Shown piece by piece: positions 42,591 to 53,501 of a DNA stretch of 64,000 nucleotides. The translations under genes were made by a program, and so were the position numbers. The stretch's first letter is position 1, and every line of letters starts with the position of its first letter. Under the pieces are notes generated by a model that saw nothing but the letters and a program-made list of their open reading frames with translations, was not told where the DNA came from and ran no database searches. This DNA is from Symbiodinium natans (lineage: Eukaryota; Sar; Dinophyceae; Suessiales; Symbiodiniaceae), in NCBI GenBank assembly GCA_905221605.1, contig CAJNDS010000158.1, forward strand, positions 405,176-469,175, given 5' to 3'.

Positions 42591-42716
42591 CTCTCTCTCT
42601 CTCTCTCCCTATACATATTCTGACGATTATGATTCTGTTTTTTGTATTTACCAGGTTCCGAAGCATGTTTTCCTTGTGTCCCAGCATGGCCCCCAGGCAT
42701 GCCCACAGCCTGACTG

Positions 42717-42850
42717 GTTTAGGGTTCAGGGTTTGGGGTTTGGGGTGTAGGGTTGAGGGTTTAGGGTTTAGGGCTAGGGTTTTTGGGTTTAGGTTTTGGG
42801 TTTTTGGGTTTTTGGGTTTTTGGGTTTTTGGGTTTTTGGGTTTTTGGGTA
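42717..42850 (+). repeat. Degenerate telomeric and TTTTTGGG repeat
   Basis: TTTAGGG variants followed by about eight TTTTTGGG units; then CTTTCAG, an acceptor-like site. Confidence 0.9.
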
Positions 42851-42874
42851 GTCCTCTGTATCCTTGGCTTTCAG

Positions 42875-42976
42875 AAGGCATCGACATGGCCGAGTCGGTG
42901 ATGGATCTGCCCTGGCTGCCCTCGGGAACGCCAAACTCGGACCACGATCGCAGGACCTTCACCCCTAACGAGCCTG
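42875..42976 (+). CDS. Possible exon between two telomeric blocks
   Basis: After TTTCAG the frame reads IDMAESVMDLPWLPSGTPNS then DHDRRTFTPNEPEYP and enters a CCCTAAA block. An alternative frame (SALAALGNAKLGPRSQDL) also looks plausible. Confidence 0.35.
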
Positions 42977-42977
42977 A

Positions 42978-43050
42978 ATACCCTAAACCCTAAACCCTAA
43001 ACCCTAAACCCTAAACCCTAAACCCTAAACCCTCAACCCTAAGCCCTAAA
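42978..43050 (-). repeat. Interstitial telomeric block, CCCTAAA
   Basis: About ten units with CCCTCAA and CCCTAAG variants, followed by a poly-C run at 43065-43087. Confidence 0.97.
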
Positions 43051-43446
43051 CCCCTCAATCTCTCCCCCCCCCCCCCCCCCCCCCCCCGCCTCCCCACCCC
43101 GGTTACAATATCCCCCCCCAATTCACCAAAAGCACCCCCCAAAACCTAGCACACCGCTTTGGGTTTTTTTTGATGCTTCTTGGGGCATCTTGGGATATCT
43201 TGGGTCCAGGGTTTCAGGGTGGAGGCTTGTGAGCCGCCAGGTCGACCTGAATCGCCAGTGATCGCCGTATGAACCTTCGGCCCTGAACTCCTCGGAATTC
43301 TTTTCAACAGGTATCTGTCCTCTTTTGGGGCAGTTTTGGTGTCGGGTTGCATGCTTCTTGATGTTCATCCAACCTTGCCAGAATCATGGGCGCTGCTGCG
43401 TCGATTGGGGGCACAGCTGGCTTGATGCCCCCTGGCTCCCTGAGGA

Positions 43447-43548
43447 CCCTAAACCCTAAACCCTAAACCCTAAACCCTAAACCCTGAACCTTGAACCCTA
43501 AACCCTAAACCCTAAACCCTAAACCCTAAACCCTAAGCCCTACACCCA
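43447..43548 (-). repeat. Interstitial telomeric block, CCCTAAA
   Basis: About fourteen units with CCCTGAA and CCTTGAA variants in the middle. Confidence 0.97.
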
Positions 43549-43944
43549 GCTGGCGACTTTTCGGGCTTTGGCGTTTCGAGCTTCGGCTTTGGGGAGTCCT
43601 GAGCTTGCGAAGTGCTCTGGGGCAGAAGTTAAAGCTGAGGTTTCCTTGTACTCATTGCTCAGCCCATGTGCCAGGTCCTAGCTTCATTACATAAGTTAAT
43701 ATATTCCAATGCAGCATAACATGTTGTAATAAAGTTATATCTATAATATTATACATAATATCCTACTTGCCAATCACTCTAAACTCTAAACCTCAAACCC
43801 AAGTTGTGGCTACGTGGCGCGGTGAGGCTTGCGAATCCCGTCTCGGGCCTCGTCCTGGGAACTGCGGCAATGAGCCGTGGCAGCAGAGTTCGTCTGCCAC
43901 GTGGTGTAGGTGGGCGTGAAGGACGTTAGGGGCTTGGGGTTCAG

Positions 43945-43995
43945 GGTCCTAAACCCTAAACCCAGAACCCAAAACCCTAAACCCTAAACCCTAAA
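43945..43995 (-). repeat. Short telomeric block, CCCTAAA
   Basis: Five units with CCCAGAA and CCCAAAA variants. Confidence 0.9.
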
Positions 43996-44010
43996 TTCAC
44001 TTGGCGAGCT

Positions 44011-44260
44011 TCACTCTGCATCAGGGGTTTCAGGCATCCGCAGCATCGGCGTTCCGAGTTGCCAAGGTATGCCACTTCTCGGGATGACACGGCCGGAGCA
44101 GTAGCTCGAAAGGCCCCCGTTGCTCACCACCGACATGGCATCGTGTGTTACCACGCTTTTCTCATGTGCCACATCCCACAAGGCTGTGAACATGTCATGC
44201 CTATCTGAGCAGAAAGCGGATTCTTGTCCTTGGGGGCTGCCACTCTGCACACGTGAGTGG
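44011..44260 (-). CDS. Possible minus-strand terminal exon
   Basis: Reads DRHDMFTALWDVAHEKSVV, then VSNGGLSSYCSGRVIPRSGI and ends PETPDAE at TGA. The frame is open further upstream to 44427. The plus strand also has an open frame at 44257-44472. Confidence 0.35.
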
Positions 44261-44647
44261 AGAGGATGCTGAAGATCTGTGGGTGGGCAGTGGCTCTTCA
44301 GGCTGGTGCGGTGTACCTTCACTTGGCTGACTGGGCTGTCGACAGGCGCGCCGGGCACAGAGGGTTTCATGACATCTACTGTAACAGCTGGATGATTAAG
44401 GAAATTCATAGGTTTAGAAGGAGCCACAATATGCTAGTGAAATCTAGTGAATGTATAGCGTATTTTCCTTAATGCGTTGCATCTGTCTTCTTTCAGGATC
44501 TAAAATATGCAAAACCTATACAAACAGAAGCACGTGCAAGAGCAAACCCTGTAGTGTCCCAGCCCGTTGCATAAACATCATAAACTTAAATGACCGCATC
44601 AAACAGAAGCATGCTCGTATGTGCATGTGTCGATGTCCGCACACATG

Positions 44648-44962
44648 CACATGCACATGCACATACATACATACATACATACATACATACATACATACAT
44701 ACATACATACATACACATATAAATATAAATATAAATATAAATATATAAATATAAATATAAATATAAATATAAATATAAATATAAATATAAATATAAATAT
44801 AAATATATAAATATAAATATATAAGTATAAATATAAGTATAAGTTTAAGTATAAGTATAAATAAATATATAAATAAATAAATACATAAAAATAAATAAAT
44901 AAATAAATATATATATATATATATATGCATATACACATATATATATATATATGTATATAACG
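44648..44962 (+). repeat. Simple-repeat tract: ACATAC, TATAAA and TA
   Basis: CATACA units, then about thirty AAATAT units, then AATA and TA runs. Confidence 0.97.
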
Positions 44963-45179
44963 TATATGTCGATAATTGATGTGTTGCACGCCTGCCTGCA
45001 TGGTCCACATATTCCTTGTGAATCCCCGGCCTTGCGATGCAGGGGCCTTCAGGGCGTCCATCTGGCAGGCATCTTTGCCGCTTTTCCTGGGAGTACTCCC
45101 TTCTGAATCCCAAAAGGCCAACACTCCTCAAGACACTCACGCCCTTAAGGCCCGTATGTAATTGCAGCCGAGGGCCAAC

Positions 45180-45844
45180 CCCCAGAACACAACCAACCCG
45201 AAGCCTTCTGTTCGCGGAGCTCGTATGCTCTATGGGTTGCTTGGACTTTCAAGAGATCTCCCAAAGTTGCGTTGTGGGCAGAGCGTGATCTGCAGCTTTC
45301 CACAGGGATCGACTCTCGGATGGACGGATGGCAAGAGAGCGGCCCCCTGGATAGGTGCCCTCGCGGAGGAAGGTTGCCGCAAGCTGCTGCAGAAGAGTGC
45401 CAGCCTGGACTTGGACGCTTGCCACCAGGCTTGGGGTTTTTTTTGGGCGATTTTTTGGGGTTTAGGGTTTAGGGTTTAGGGTTCTAGCGTGAGTCGACTG
45501 CCCTGCTCAGATGAGCCTCTGCTGGGCCACAGGAAGCCCCCTAGAAAAATGCAGTCGGAGCCCCTCCGTCCTCTGTGCGGGGCCCCTTTGATCGCCATAA
45601 TTTATACGATAAGCTAATGCAAGTACATAGAAGTACAACAATATGTAACATCATCTGTAGTATCTATTTCATGTAGCAACATATACAGTATATAGTATAG
45701 GCTCTATGATATATGTATATGCGTCTGCGTCTGTGTGTGATAGGAGAACAAATGGTTCACCCTGCAGGTTCCTGCACCTGTGCGCAGGAAGCTGAAGAAG
45801 TGGGCGCCGTGGACCGCATTGAAACTCCTCGACGCTTTCCTTTA
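45180..45844 (+). CDS. Two likely exons flanking a telomeric intron
   Basis: The first coding stretch (about 45180-45427) reads [20 protein letters not shown] and later [20 protein letters not shown], ending LDACHQ at an AG followed by GCTTGGGG (possible GC donor). A TTTAGGG block follows. After CCCTGCAG the last stretch (45767-45844) reads [20 protein letters not shown] and ends DAFL at TAA. Joining the two is inference. Function unknown. Confidence 0.4.
45458..45484 (+). repeat. Short telomeric block, TTTAGGG
   Basis: Four units about 30 bp after a coding-like frame. Confidence 0.95.
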
Positions 45845-46078
45845 AGCTTGAAGTTTTGTCACTGTAAGTCTTCGCATCGTCGCCAAGAAGTCCATGACGT
45901 CGGGGGAAGCCAGCCCCAACCTATGGAGCCATAGATTAGATCTCAGCTCTCGACTTTCCAGAGATGCAACTTTGAGTGCTTTGAGTTCCATGCTGGGAGC
46001 ACTAAGTCCGGCCTCGCCAGCCAGGCCGGGCACGGCTTGGGGTCCTGCATCCCTGGCCCCTGCCCTCCGATCTTCCAA
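45842..46078. other. Competing short open frames
   Basis: Minus-strand frame ELRSNLWLHRLGLASPDVMD and a plus-strand frame over the same bases both look protein-like. Not assigned. Confidence 0.25.
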
Positions 46079-47084
46079 AGAAATTGGGATGATGGGTTAA
46101 GAAGCTGCAGCTCCTGCCTTGCGGTTGTATTCGTGATGTCTGACGGCCCTTTAGGCAGGCGAATTGGGGAGGTGAAATCTGCCCTGCGGCTGCCTCGTTG
46201 CAGTTGCGGCCTCTGCAGGCGATGTCGCGAGAGGCTCCGCGCCCACCTCCTGAGGAGGTGCTGAGCCCTAAACTCTCTCTCCCTCTCTCTCTCTCTCTTT
46301 TTAATTATGTCATGAGGATGGATAGATCAGGATCATGATCATCTGAATAATATCATGACAGCCAGAAGCATAGTAGCACGATGTGTTTCTACTTGTTCTT
46401 GTCTTGTTCTTGTAGACTGCACCCTTGGAGCGACGGAGAATGCTGTTGCGCAGCTGCGGATTTAAGCGAACCGTATAGCCGGAGAGTGCACGTGCAGGTC
46501 GTGCGGCTGCGAGCTAGGACAGGGCCGGGTTTCAGGGAGATGAAGTAAAATCGTATGTCCAGGATCTAGAAAAACTCGAAATCTAACCATGATCTTGAAG
46601 CGAGTCTGCTCATGGGAGCTTGGACTTGGCTGCGAGGATTCCACTAGATCGTGTGCCAGTGCTTTGCGAACCTTCACGCCATGCGTGCCCCGGCCACAAG
46701 ATCACACCAAGACATCCGGCAGGTCGGATCTCCGCTCAGCATGTTGCCCGACTCACCTGCGACTGACTGTACGGGCACACGGGGGGAGCCTGAGGAACTT
46801 GCCAAAGATCAGCCAGCGCAAGTTCGCTGTGCCTGGCAGGTGGGTGAACACATCTGATCGCGTGTAGAGCCTATGGGGCCCAGATTCATCGGTACTTAAG
46901 AATCGATGGTCATGGCAAGATCTTCCATGAACCTTGAAGTGAAGTGTGCTCTTGTTCCGTCACCTTCCCTGAAGCATGCTCTGTGGAGAGTTCAAGTACA
47001 TGGTGCACAAGCACGCTCCTTGCCCGCAAGCAGTGCGAGGCCTAGGAGCTATGGTAGAGGCAGGGCTGGGGCTCTGCACAAAAA

Positions 47085-47166
47085 GGGTTTCGGGTTTCGG
47101 GTTTAGGGTTTAGGGTCTAAACCCTAAACCCTAAACCCTAAACCCTAAGCCCTAAACCCTAAACCC
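47085..47166. repeat. Head-to-head telomeric blocks (TTTAGGG then CCCTAAA)
   Basis: TTTAGGG units run to about 47116 and switch at GGGTCTAAACCC into seven CCCTAAA units, with no spacer. Together they form an inverted repeat. Confidence 0.95.
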
Positions 47167-47202
47167 AAAGTCCTTGAGTTCAGGGTGCTTTGAAACCTCC
47201 AG

Positions 47203-47313
47203 GTCATGCAGGTGATCGGCAAGCAGACGGCCAATGCCGAGCAGACGCTCTACATCTTCGCCTCCCTTCTGAAGTTGTTCCCTGTAGTCCTTTGCACCCT
47301 GGGCCCCATCTAA
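47203..47313 (+). CDS. Exon with a hydrophobic end, between telomeric blocks
   Basis: After CTCCAG the frame reads VMQVIGKQTANAEQTLYIF, then ASLLKLFPVVLCTLGPI, and reaches TAA at 47311. A GT inside (GTAGTC at about 47284) could be a donor instead. The next CCCTAAA block starts 7 bp after the stop. Family unknown. Confidence 0.45.
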   Translation, partial: VMQVIGKQTANAEQTLYIFASLLKLFPVVLCTLGPI

Positions 47314-47319
47314 GCTGAT

Positions 47320-47372
47320 CCTAACCCCTAACCCCTAAACCCTAAACCCTAAACCCTAAACCCTAAACCCTT
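47320..47372 (-). repeat. Interstitial telomeric block, CCCTAAA
   Basis: About seven units; the block is followed by TTATCGCAG, an acceptor-like end that opens the next exon. Confidence 0.97.
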
Positions 47373-47381
47373 ATCGCAGTT

Positions 47382-47514
47382 GATCCCTGAGCCCCAAACC
47401 CATGCCGTGCCGAGCCTCTTCACGGTAAAGGTCGATGGTGTCATGCCGAAGAGCAGCGATCGAATGGGAGACCTCTACGATCGCTGGAGCGCTGATGACG
47501 GCTTCTTGCACGTG
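47382..47514 (+). CDS. Exon following a telomeric block; weak RRM-like start
   Basis: After CGCAG the frame reads VPSLFTVKVDGVMPKSSDRM then GDLYDRWSADDGFLH, ending at a GTGAGG donor. SLFTVKVDG and DLYDRW loosely follow strand 1 and helix 1 of an RNA-recognition motif in SR-type splicing factors. Not certain. Confidence 0.4.
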
Positions 47515-48460
47515 AGGCGGATGGTTTTATGGTGTTTGCTGCTCTGCAGTGCAACAGTTGCCGATCGTTCGACGAGATGCCGAATAACACCCGAATAGCA
47601 CCGAAGAGCGTTCTTCCCTCTCTGCCCAGAGTGTGCGAGAGCAGGTATTGTGCAGAAAACACTCTGGGGGACAAGGACGCAGCGCCGTGAGTCTGACTCC
47701 CAATCCGCAAGATGCTATGGTATGCGGTGCTCTTTTCTCGTTCAGGGCTGTAACGGGCAGAGGGGGCAGACTTGGCAGAGCTGCCACGTTCGTGTTCTGG
47801 GATCTCATGCTCAGCTCATGCTTGATGAAGACATATATGGTTCCAGGGCATCAGAGAGACACCGGAAGCGGTGAACCCTCCCAAAGTGAGTCAACGAGTA
47901 TGCAAACACTGCCGAGGACTGGTCTCGAGCTCCAGCTCGAAAATGTGCAGAAAAACTACAAAATTTCAAGGAATTTCTTTCTGGGCTGATGCAGAGGATG
48001 TCGCGAGAGCTTCAGGAGAAAAGTGGGGCGGCATGCATTTAAGGCAGCTGTGATCCAAACCCCATCATCACTGCCTAGAGCGACCGCTCTGGATCAGCCT
48101 CCGCGCAGAACGTGTTGTTCGAGATGGAGCCATCGCAATCACTGGACCTGAAGCCTTAAGCCCCTAGATACACCCCAGGCCCTGCACCCTTCATCCTAGT
48201 CAGCTCCTCTACATCCTTATAAACCCTAAGCCCGATACACCCTATGAATCCTCAGAGGCACCAGACTCGCAAGCTCCAGCGAAAGCTCTGTCCGAGCGCA
48301 GCGCTTCTTGCACTGTACATAAACATGACGGCCGCGCGCGCAATGGAGCTGAGCCCAGTTCTCCACGACCCCTTGTAGAGCCTGAGGGAGCTTCATTGCA
48401 ACGCTGGCCCTGCCTGACTTCTCTAGGGCAAATCGCTCCAAGGAGGATGGCAGAACTTGG

Positions 48461-48507
48461 CGTTTAGGGTTTAGGGTTTAAGGTTTCGGGTTTAGAGTTT
48501 AGGGTTC
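48461..48507 (+). repeat. Degenerate telomeric block, TTTAGGG
   Basis: Six units with TTTAAGG, TTTCGGG and TTTAGAG variants. Confidence 0.93.
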
Positions 48508-48683
48508 AGATTCTTAAGATCCGCCGAAGTTTGCCAACCTCCTGAGCTGCTTTCGAGGCCTCCGGAAGTCAAGGGTTTAATTCAACGCGGGATATCAACG
48601 CGCGCATCTTCTCAGCCCGTCTGCGAGGAACAGCAGCAAAAACATCGCAGCAAGAGCTTCCGGGCCACGAGAAAGAGTGAGGA

Positions 48684-49060
48684 ATGCTTAGATTGCTTGG
48701 GCTTACGTGCAGCAAGCTCGAGGAGATGATTCAGCGTTGCACGTCGGAGGGACGAGAGATCGGAGCGTCTGCGAGCTTTCCTGGCCTTCTTTCGTTCGTC
48801 CACACGCTTATATCATCTGGAAGACTCGAATTCGCGCAGCTTGAAGGTCATGAAAGCTCGCCCAGATGTCCCGGAGATGTTCGGATGCTCCCCTTTTAAA
48901 GCAGTTCCGCTACATGGTCAAGCTTTTTAAAGACCTTACAGTCGGAGGAGTGATTGAAGAAGCAGAGCAAACTCACTTGGCTGTAGGGTTGTTGCAGCAT
49001 CGTTGGCGTGTGCAGTGCTGCTTGGGGGAGCTGATCCCTTGTGAATGCCATCCCCTTTGA
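48684..49060 (+). CDS. Helical coding-like segments, unassigned
   Basis: Frames such as SKLEEMIQRCTSEGREIG (48710) and FRYMVKLFKDLTVGGVIEEA (48906) look coding but lie in different frames with no resolved junction. Confidence 0.3.
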
Positions 49061-49199
49061 AGTAGCTCAGAAATGCAGCTTCAAAGAATGACACGCAGAG
49101 TGGCACAGAGAGAGAGTCATAGAGCCCACTGCCTTGCAAAGGTGGCCCCCCACCAAAAGCCTCAGGATGGGAGAGCCAGAAGGATCGTCGTGGGGTTCA

Positions 49200-49350
49200 G
49201 GGCTACCTCCTGGGCCGTGGGCGACGCCTTAGGAGCAGCTATATGTTACTCGTATGAAGCAAGGAGTCTTGTATCATCTTGCATGACATTCGTTTCATGG
49301 GTCTCCTTAGGTGTCAACGCGCAAGTTCTGGATGCTTTTGTCGGGGACGA
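49200..49350 (+). CDS. Possible exon pair
   Basis: One frame reads VGFRATSWAVGDALGAAICY. A following segment after TCCTTAG (49312-49350) reads VNAQVLDAFVGDD and ends at the strong donor GTGAGTC. Family unknown. Confidence 0.35.
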
Positions 49351-50088
49351 CGTGAGTCGTAGCAAAGCGGTGACGACGTCCTTGGTTCAGCTTCTGACAT
49401 GGCGGATCGGCATGAGCAACTACCAGTCAGGTGTTATACGTAAAGGGGAAAGTAGCCCACATGTGCTGTTAACAGTTTGTCTGCATGTGAGACACAAGAG
49501 AAGCCGAAAGGAGTTTGAAGAAGATATCGATATCTTTCTACTACAGAAATCCTTTCTATGAATGAGGAGAGATAGTCTGTCATGAAAACGTAGATTAAAC
49601 TTCTGAAGAAGAACAGAAGGGTTCGAAGCATAACATGAAGCAACAACAACGAATGTTGGATCGTGAATATACTGTTCGCCACAAATCCGTTCTGTGAAAG
49701 ATGGAAGTGGAGATAATGAGTTCGTAATTGCTGTAACCCCTCGTAACCTCAAAATAAGACAGAACCCATATAGAGATGGCCACAGTGCGTGACAGCATGA
49801 TTATTGGCGTAGGAGAGGGAGTAGTCGCGTTGCACTTTGGAGCGCGACGCCCACCGCAATCGTGTTGGAGAGTGGGCCTGTATCATGTCGTTCCCGGTTG
49901 AAGTCCTTCCAGAGTTTGCAAATCTCGTCTGTACAGCAGCGGTGTGTACAGCAAAAAGGGGTGCGAGCATGTTGGTAGACTTGCAGCAGACATGTCAAGC
50001 GTTGAGTGCAGAGAAGCTGAACTCCCGGGTAAACGGATTTCTAGGGCTGAGCATCCTCTGCTGGGATCTGGGAGGGTGCTAGTATTGA

Positions 50089-50256
50089 GACCAGGCGGAC
50101 GAGCTGACGCTGGATCCAGGAATCAGGACACTGCAAGAAACGTACATGCAGGTACATGGTTTAGGGTTTAGGGTTTAGGGTTTCGGTTTAGGGTTTAGGG
50201 TTTAGGGTATGCAGCAGACCGTGGTTGCCTACCAGCCGACTGTCGTCCCTGGCTGA
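50089..50256 (+). CDS. Last two exons of a gene joined across a telomeric micro-intron
   Basis: Exon one ends DQADELTLDPGIRTLQETYM-Q at 50151. The intron 50152-50214 is 63 nt, starts GTACATGG, is otherwise TTTAGGG-type repeat, and ends TATGCAG. Exon two reads QTVVAYQPTVVPG and stops at TGA (50254-50256). Both junctions are phase 0. The helical end and the Gln/Val/Pro tail are unlike the repeat between them. Upstream exons were not assigned. Function unknown. Confidence 0.6.
50159..50209 (+). repeat. Telomeric block forming a 63-nt intron
   Basis: Seven TTTAGGG-type units, one of them truncated to TTTCGG, occupy about 51 of the 63 intron bases. Confidence 0.95.
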
Positions 50257-50924
50257 GGACTCTCAACTCTGCTCTCGTGGCATGCGGCGCAGGCATGCGC
50301 TTTGCGCAGTCACCCCTGTCAGGAGGAGACAGTGACCGACAACAGACCCTCTGTCTTTCTCTGTCTTTGCAGGGTGTCAGGGTGTCTATCTCGCGATTCG
50401 TCCCTCTGCTGTTTGAGGCAACCAGTGGTGCTGGGCTTTGCATGTATTCGACCAGGCCTGAGGTGAAATTTCTGAAGCACAGAAGAAGCTGACCACCCCA
50501 ATTCAATCTTGCCGGGCTCCTTTAGTTGCAGCCAAGTCATGCACGAAGGCGGAGAGAATGGGGACCTGTTGCGTTTGGATGTGCTCTCACTAGTGCGCGC
50601 GTGCTACAAAGTGGTCTTCGGTTTCTTGCTTGAATCCGCATTCTGCTGGTTGTAGCGTAAGTCGGGTTGCAACACGCTTTTATAGTTCGGTCTCCCTCTC
50701 CTTGGGGCCCTGTCGCGGCGATGACACCTTAGCGCAAACACGCAACTCAATGCAGCATATACCGTGTCCACATGGCCTGCTGCTAGCGTAGCCATCTCCC
50801 CACATGAAAACTGCCATCTATGATCATCTGGCCGTAGCAGCAACTGACAACCAATTCCCTAACAAATCCTACAGTCCAGGCTCTACCCCCCCCCCCTCCT
50901 GCGCTTCCAAAAGTACGCGCCCGA

Positions 50925-51054
50925 AACCCTAGACCCTAAACCCGACACCCTAAACCCCTTAAACCTGCAGAATGCCTGAAGCGCCCTAAACCCTAAACCC
51001 TAAACCCTAGACCCTAAACCCTAAACCCTAAACCCTAAACCCTAAACCCTAAAC
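50925..51054 (-). repeat. Telomeric blocks, CCCTAAA
   Basis: A short degenerate block, a 30-bp interruption, then about ten perfect units. Confidence 0.96.
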
Positions 51055-51114
51055 GAGCCCAAGCCAGGCAAGGCGAGGGATTCACGGAACTCCGAATGCC
51101 CGACGCTCAACTAT

Positions 51115-51195
51115 TTGGGGGGGATTCTAATAGGGGGTACTGTAGTGCCTATTAAGGACTGTTAGTATAAGGGGGAACATCCCATGCTCCTAAAC
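51115..51195 (+). mobile_element. Divergent member of the dispersed repeat (tentative)
   Basis: GGGGGGGATTCTAATAGGGGG and a tail CATGCTCCTAAACGG recall the start and end of copies A and C. The core has diverged. Sequence to about 51420 is rich in AGGGTTTAAT-like degenerate units. Confidence 0.35.
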
Positions 51196-51518
51196 GGACT
51201 GCTTAGTAGGGCTTAATCGGGCTCATTCGGGTTAAGATAGGGCCGTTTTAGGGTTAAATACGGTGTAATAGGGTTTAATTGAACAGGGTTGGATAGGGTT
51301 GAATAGGATTTAATATCGTTCAATCGTTTTTTTTGCTGGCTCTAGTAGGGTCTAATCGGTATTTTCTGATGTTTAGTCGGGTTTTGAGGGTTTTTAGGGT
51401 GCTAATTGGGCTTCGGGGTTTTTGGGTCTATGTTTATGATTTCGGGGCCTTGAATGTGTGGGGTTCAGGGTCTGGGGTTGAGATGCTCTTGGTCCGATGC
51501 TGCTGGTCTCAACCCCAG

Positions 51519-51575
51519 GTGGTAACCTACAACTCCGTGATCTCTGCTGTGGCGAGAGCAGATCACTGGAGGACC
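51519..51575 (+). CDS. PPR exon: helix A
   Basis: After AACCCCAG the frame reads VVTYNSVISAVARADHWRT, a pentatricopeptide helix A with the V-V-T-Y-N start and Trp near the end. It ends at a GC donor (51576). PPR proteins bind RNA in plastids or mitochondria. Confidence 0.75.
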
Positions 51576-51689
51576 GCTTGTGGGCTCAGGGGTGAGGGGC
51601 AGACTTGAGCACTTTGAGCAACTTGCAAGGCAAGTTCCGGTTTACCGGGAGGTACGGTGCCGCACTTGCGATCGCTTGTGCTTGCCAGG

Positions 51690-51745
51690 CTTGGCCTCCA
51701 GCTTTTCGAGCTGCTGACCCGCACTGGCCTGGAGGCCTACAAGGG
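51690..51745 (+). CDS. PPR exon: helix B (tentative boundaries)
   Basis: The frame reads LGLQLFELLTRTGLEAYKG, matching PPR helix B and the following loop. Its AG acceptor (TGCCAG) is clear, but the phase with the preceding exon was not resolved. Confidence 0.55.
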
Positions 51746-51807
51746 TCTGCGGGGGCGCGGCACCGGAGGCTCACCGGAGGTGCAGTGCTTGGCTGGTGCG
51801 CTGCCAG

Positions 51808-51870
51808 GTCACGGAAGTCTCCTTCACAGCGGGGGTTGCTGCGTGTGCGAAGGGCGAGCATTGGGTCGGG
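51808..51870 (+). CDS. PPR exon: helix A
   Basis: After GCCAG the frame reads VTEVSFTAGVAACAKGEHWV then G and ends in phase 0 at a GT donor (51871). W-x-x directly precedes the donor. Intron 51871-52172 holds a CCCTAAA block. Confidence 0.75.
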
Positions 51871-52085
51871 GTGTGGGCCTCAGCGACCTCAGCTGAAACT
51901 CAGATCTTACATGCTGTTGCGACTCAGAAGCAGGAGTGAAATTCTGAAAGAGGAGCTAGGCCGCGCGCCAGAGCATTTGAAGCTATGTACTTCGAACATG
52001 CCCAGCCTAAGACTAGCACTTCTGAGACTCCCTGTGCGGGAGTGCCTGGAGGTGGGTACTCCAGTGATTGAAAGCTGTCCCACAA

Positions 52086-52166
52086 AACCCTAAACCCTAA
52101 ACCCTAAACCCTAAACCCTAAGCCCTAAGCCCTAAACCCTAAACCCTAAACCCTAAACCCTAAATC
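52086..52166 (-). repeat. Telomeric block in a PPR intron, CCCTAAA
   Basis: About eleven units; the intron's acceptor is only six bases further on (TCCTGGAG). Confidence 0.97.
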
Positions 52167-52172
52167 CTGGAG

Positions 52173-52232
52173 GCTCTTGGGATCCTCGCCATGTCCCGTG
52201 ACGCCTCCCTGGAGACGGGTGCGATGACAGCA
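52173..52232 (+). CDS. PPR exon: helix B
   Basis: Starts in phase 0 with ALGILAMSRDASLETGAMT, which completes the PPR repeat begun at 51808 (W-V-G then A-L). A GT (GTGCGG) follows near 52235. Confidence 0.7.
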
Positions 52233-53501
52233 GGTGCGGACATCGAGATTTCTCTCATTTGGGGTCCTTCGCGGGGGTGCTTCGCATCAGGGCGACGCAT
52301 TCAACAGGGGAATCAAGAAAGGACTTCAATTCGAGAGAACCACCCAATTTTTCTGGGGGGCTTCGAAAAAACCGGGCTTTCTTGCGGGTTCAGGGTTCAG
52401 GTTTTCAGGTTCAGGAAGCCGGGGATGAGGGGCTTGTGGTTGTGGGGGGTGAGGGTCAGGGTAGTGGTTGTGACAGCCTGTCTGGTTGCAGAAGCGTCAA
52501 TCATACTCTTGCAATATGTATATATATATATATAAAGTATATATATATATAAGGCAAACATGCTCAACATTCCAGTGTTGTGGCCATGTTGGCAAAAAGA
52601 CCTGTGACAGTGCATCTTGTTCCAAAAACGTCAAACATCCTGGTGCAGCATGTTGTCTAGAGGAGCAACATCACTGTACAAATCGGTGTTTCGGGCATGG
52701 TTAGAAGAACATGGTCGTAGCCACCCTTCCCCACCCCACCCACCCTGCCACCCATCCCGAAAAACCAAGACCCTCCCCCCTCTCCCAGCCCCAAGACTAA
52801 CGACAACTGAAACCATCCGTCCATCCGGAAGGCCGCAACGCTGCAGCGAATGCGTGCATCCAAGCTGGCCAATGGGAAGAGGCTCAGACAGACGTGATGA
52901 AGGTAGTTCTCCACAATAGCCCCCTTTTCTGGGGGTTCCCTAAAGACGGACCTTTATAAGAAGGGGGCCCCAAACGGGCCCTAATTTTGCATGCTCAAGA
53001 TTTAGAGTTTAGGGTTGTTAGGGTCGGTCCATACAGGCATATGTAGAGATTCCAAAACTGTTTTCCCGACCGCTGGTGTGGCGGGGGGCGAAGGGGGCCT
53101 CCCCCCCAAGAACGCGAAAAACCCCCCAATTCGCAGCGCGTGAATGTCTCCGTTTTCCCAAACAGGGTCGGGGGGAGACGGCATTCATTTGGGTTTTTCT
53201 AGGAACCATTCACGGCCGGGGCGGAGCCGAAAGTAGAAAACTGCCCCCCGGTTGTTGATGCTGTTGGGCAACCAGCCGTCTGCTGCATTTTGATGCAAGA
53301 TGCGCGTTTTGAGTTTTGAGCTGACAGAGTGAAGTCGGGGTCGGGGTGGGGGTTCCCCCTGCGGCGGGTCTTTTCTAGGCAGGCCCAGCTGCGAATTCTG
53401 AAGCCCCCATCCTTGGCTCACCTGCAGGGGCTTTCGATAGCACTGGCCGGCAGCTGCCTCAGGGCTGCAAAATGCCGTGCCTAAGGGAAGCCGGAAGCTC
53501 C

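Noticed and set aside
42143-42706. 187-codon Ile/Tyr/Leu-rich minus-strand frame
   Set aside because: Produced by the 8-bp TAGATATA repeat.
44516-45140. 184-202 codon minus-strand frames
   Set aside because: Most of their length is TATAAA and TA repeat.
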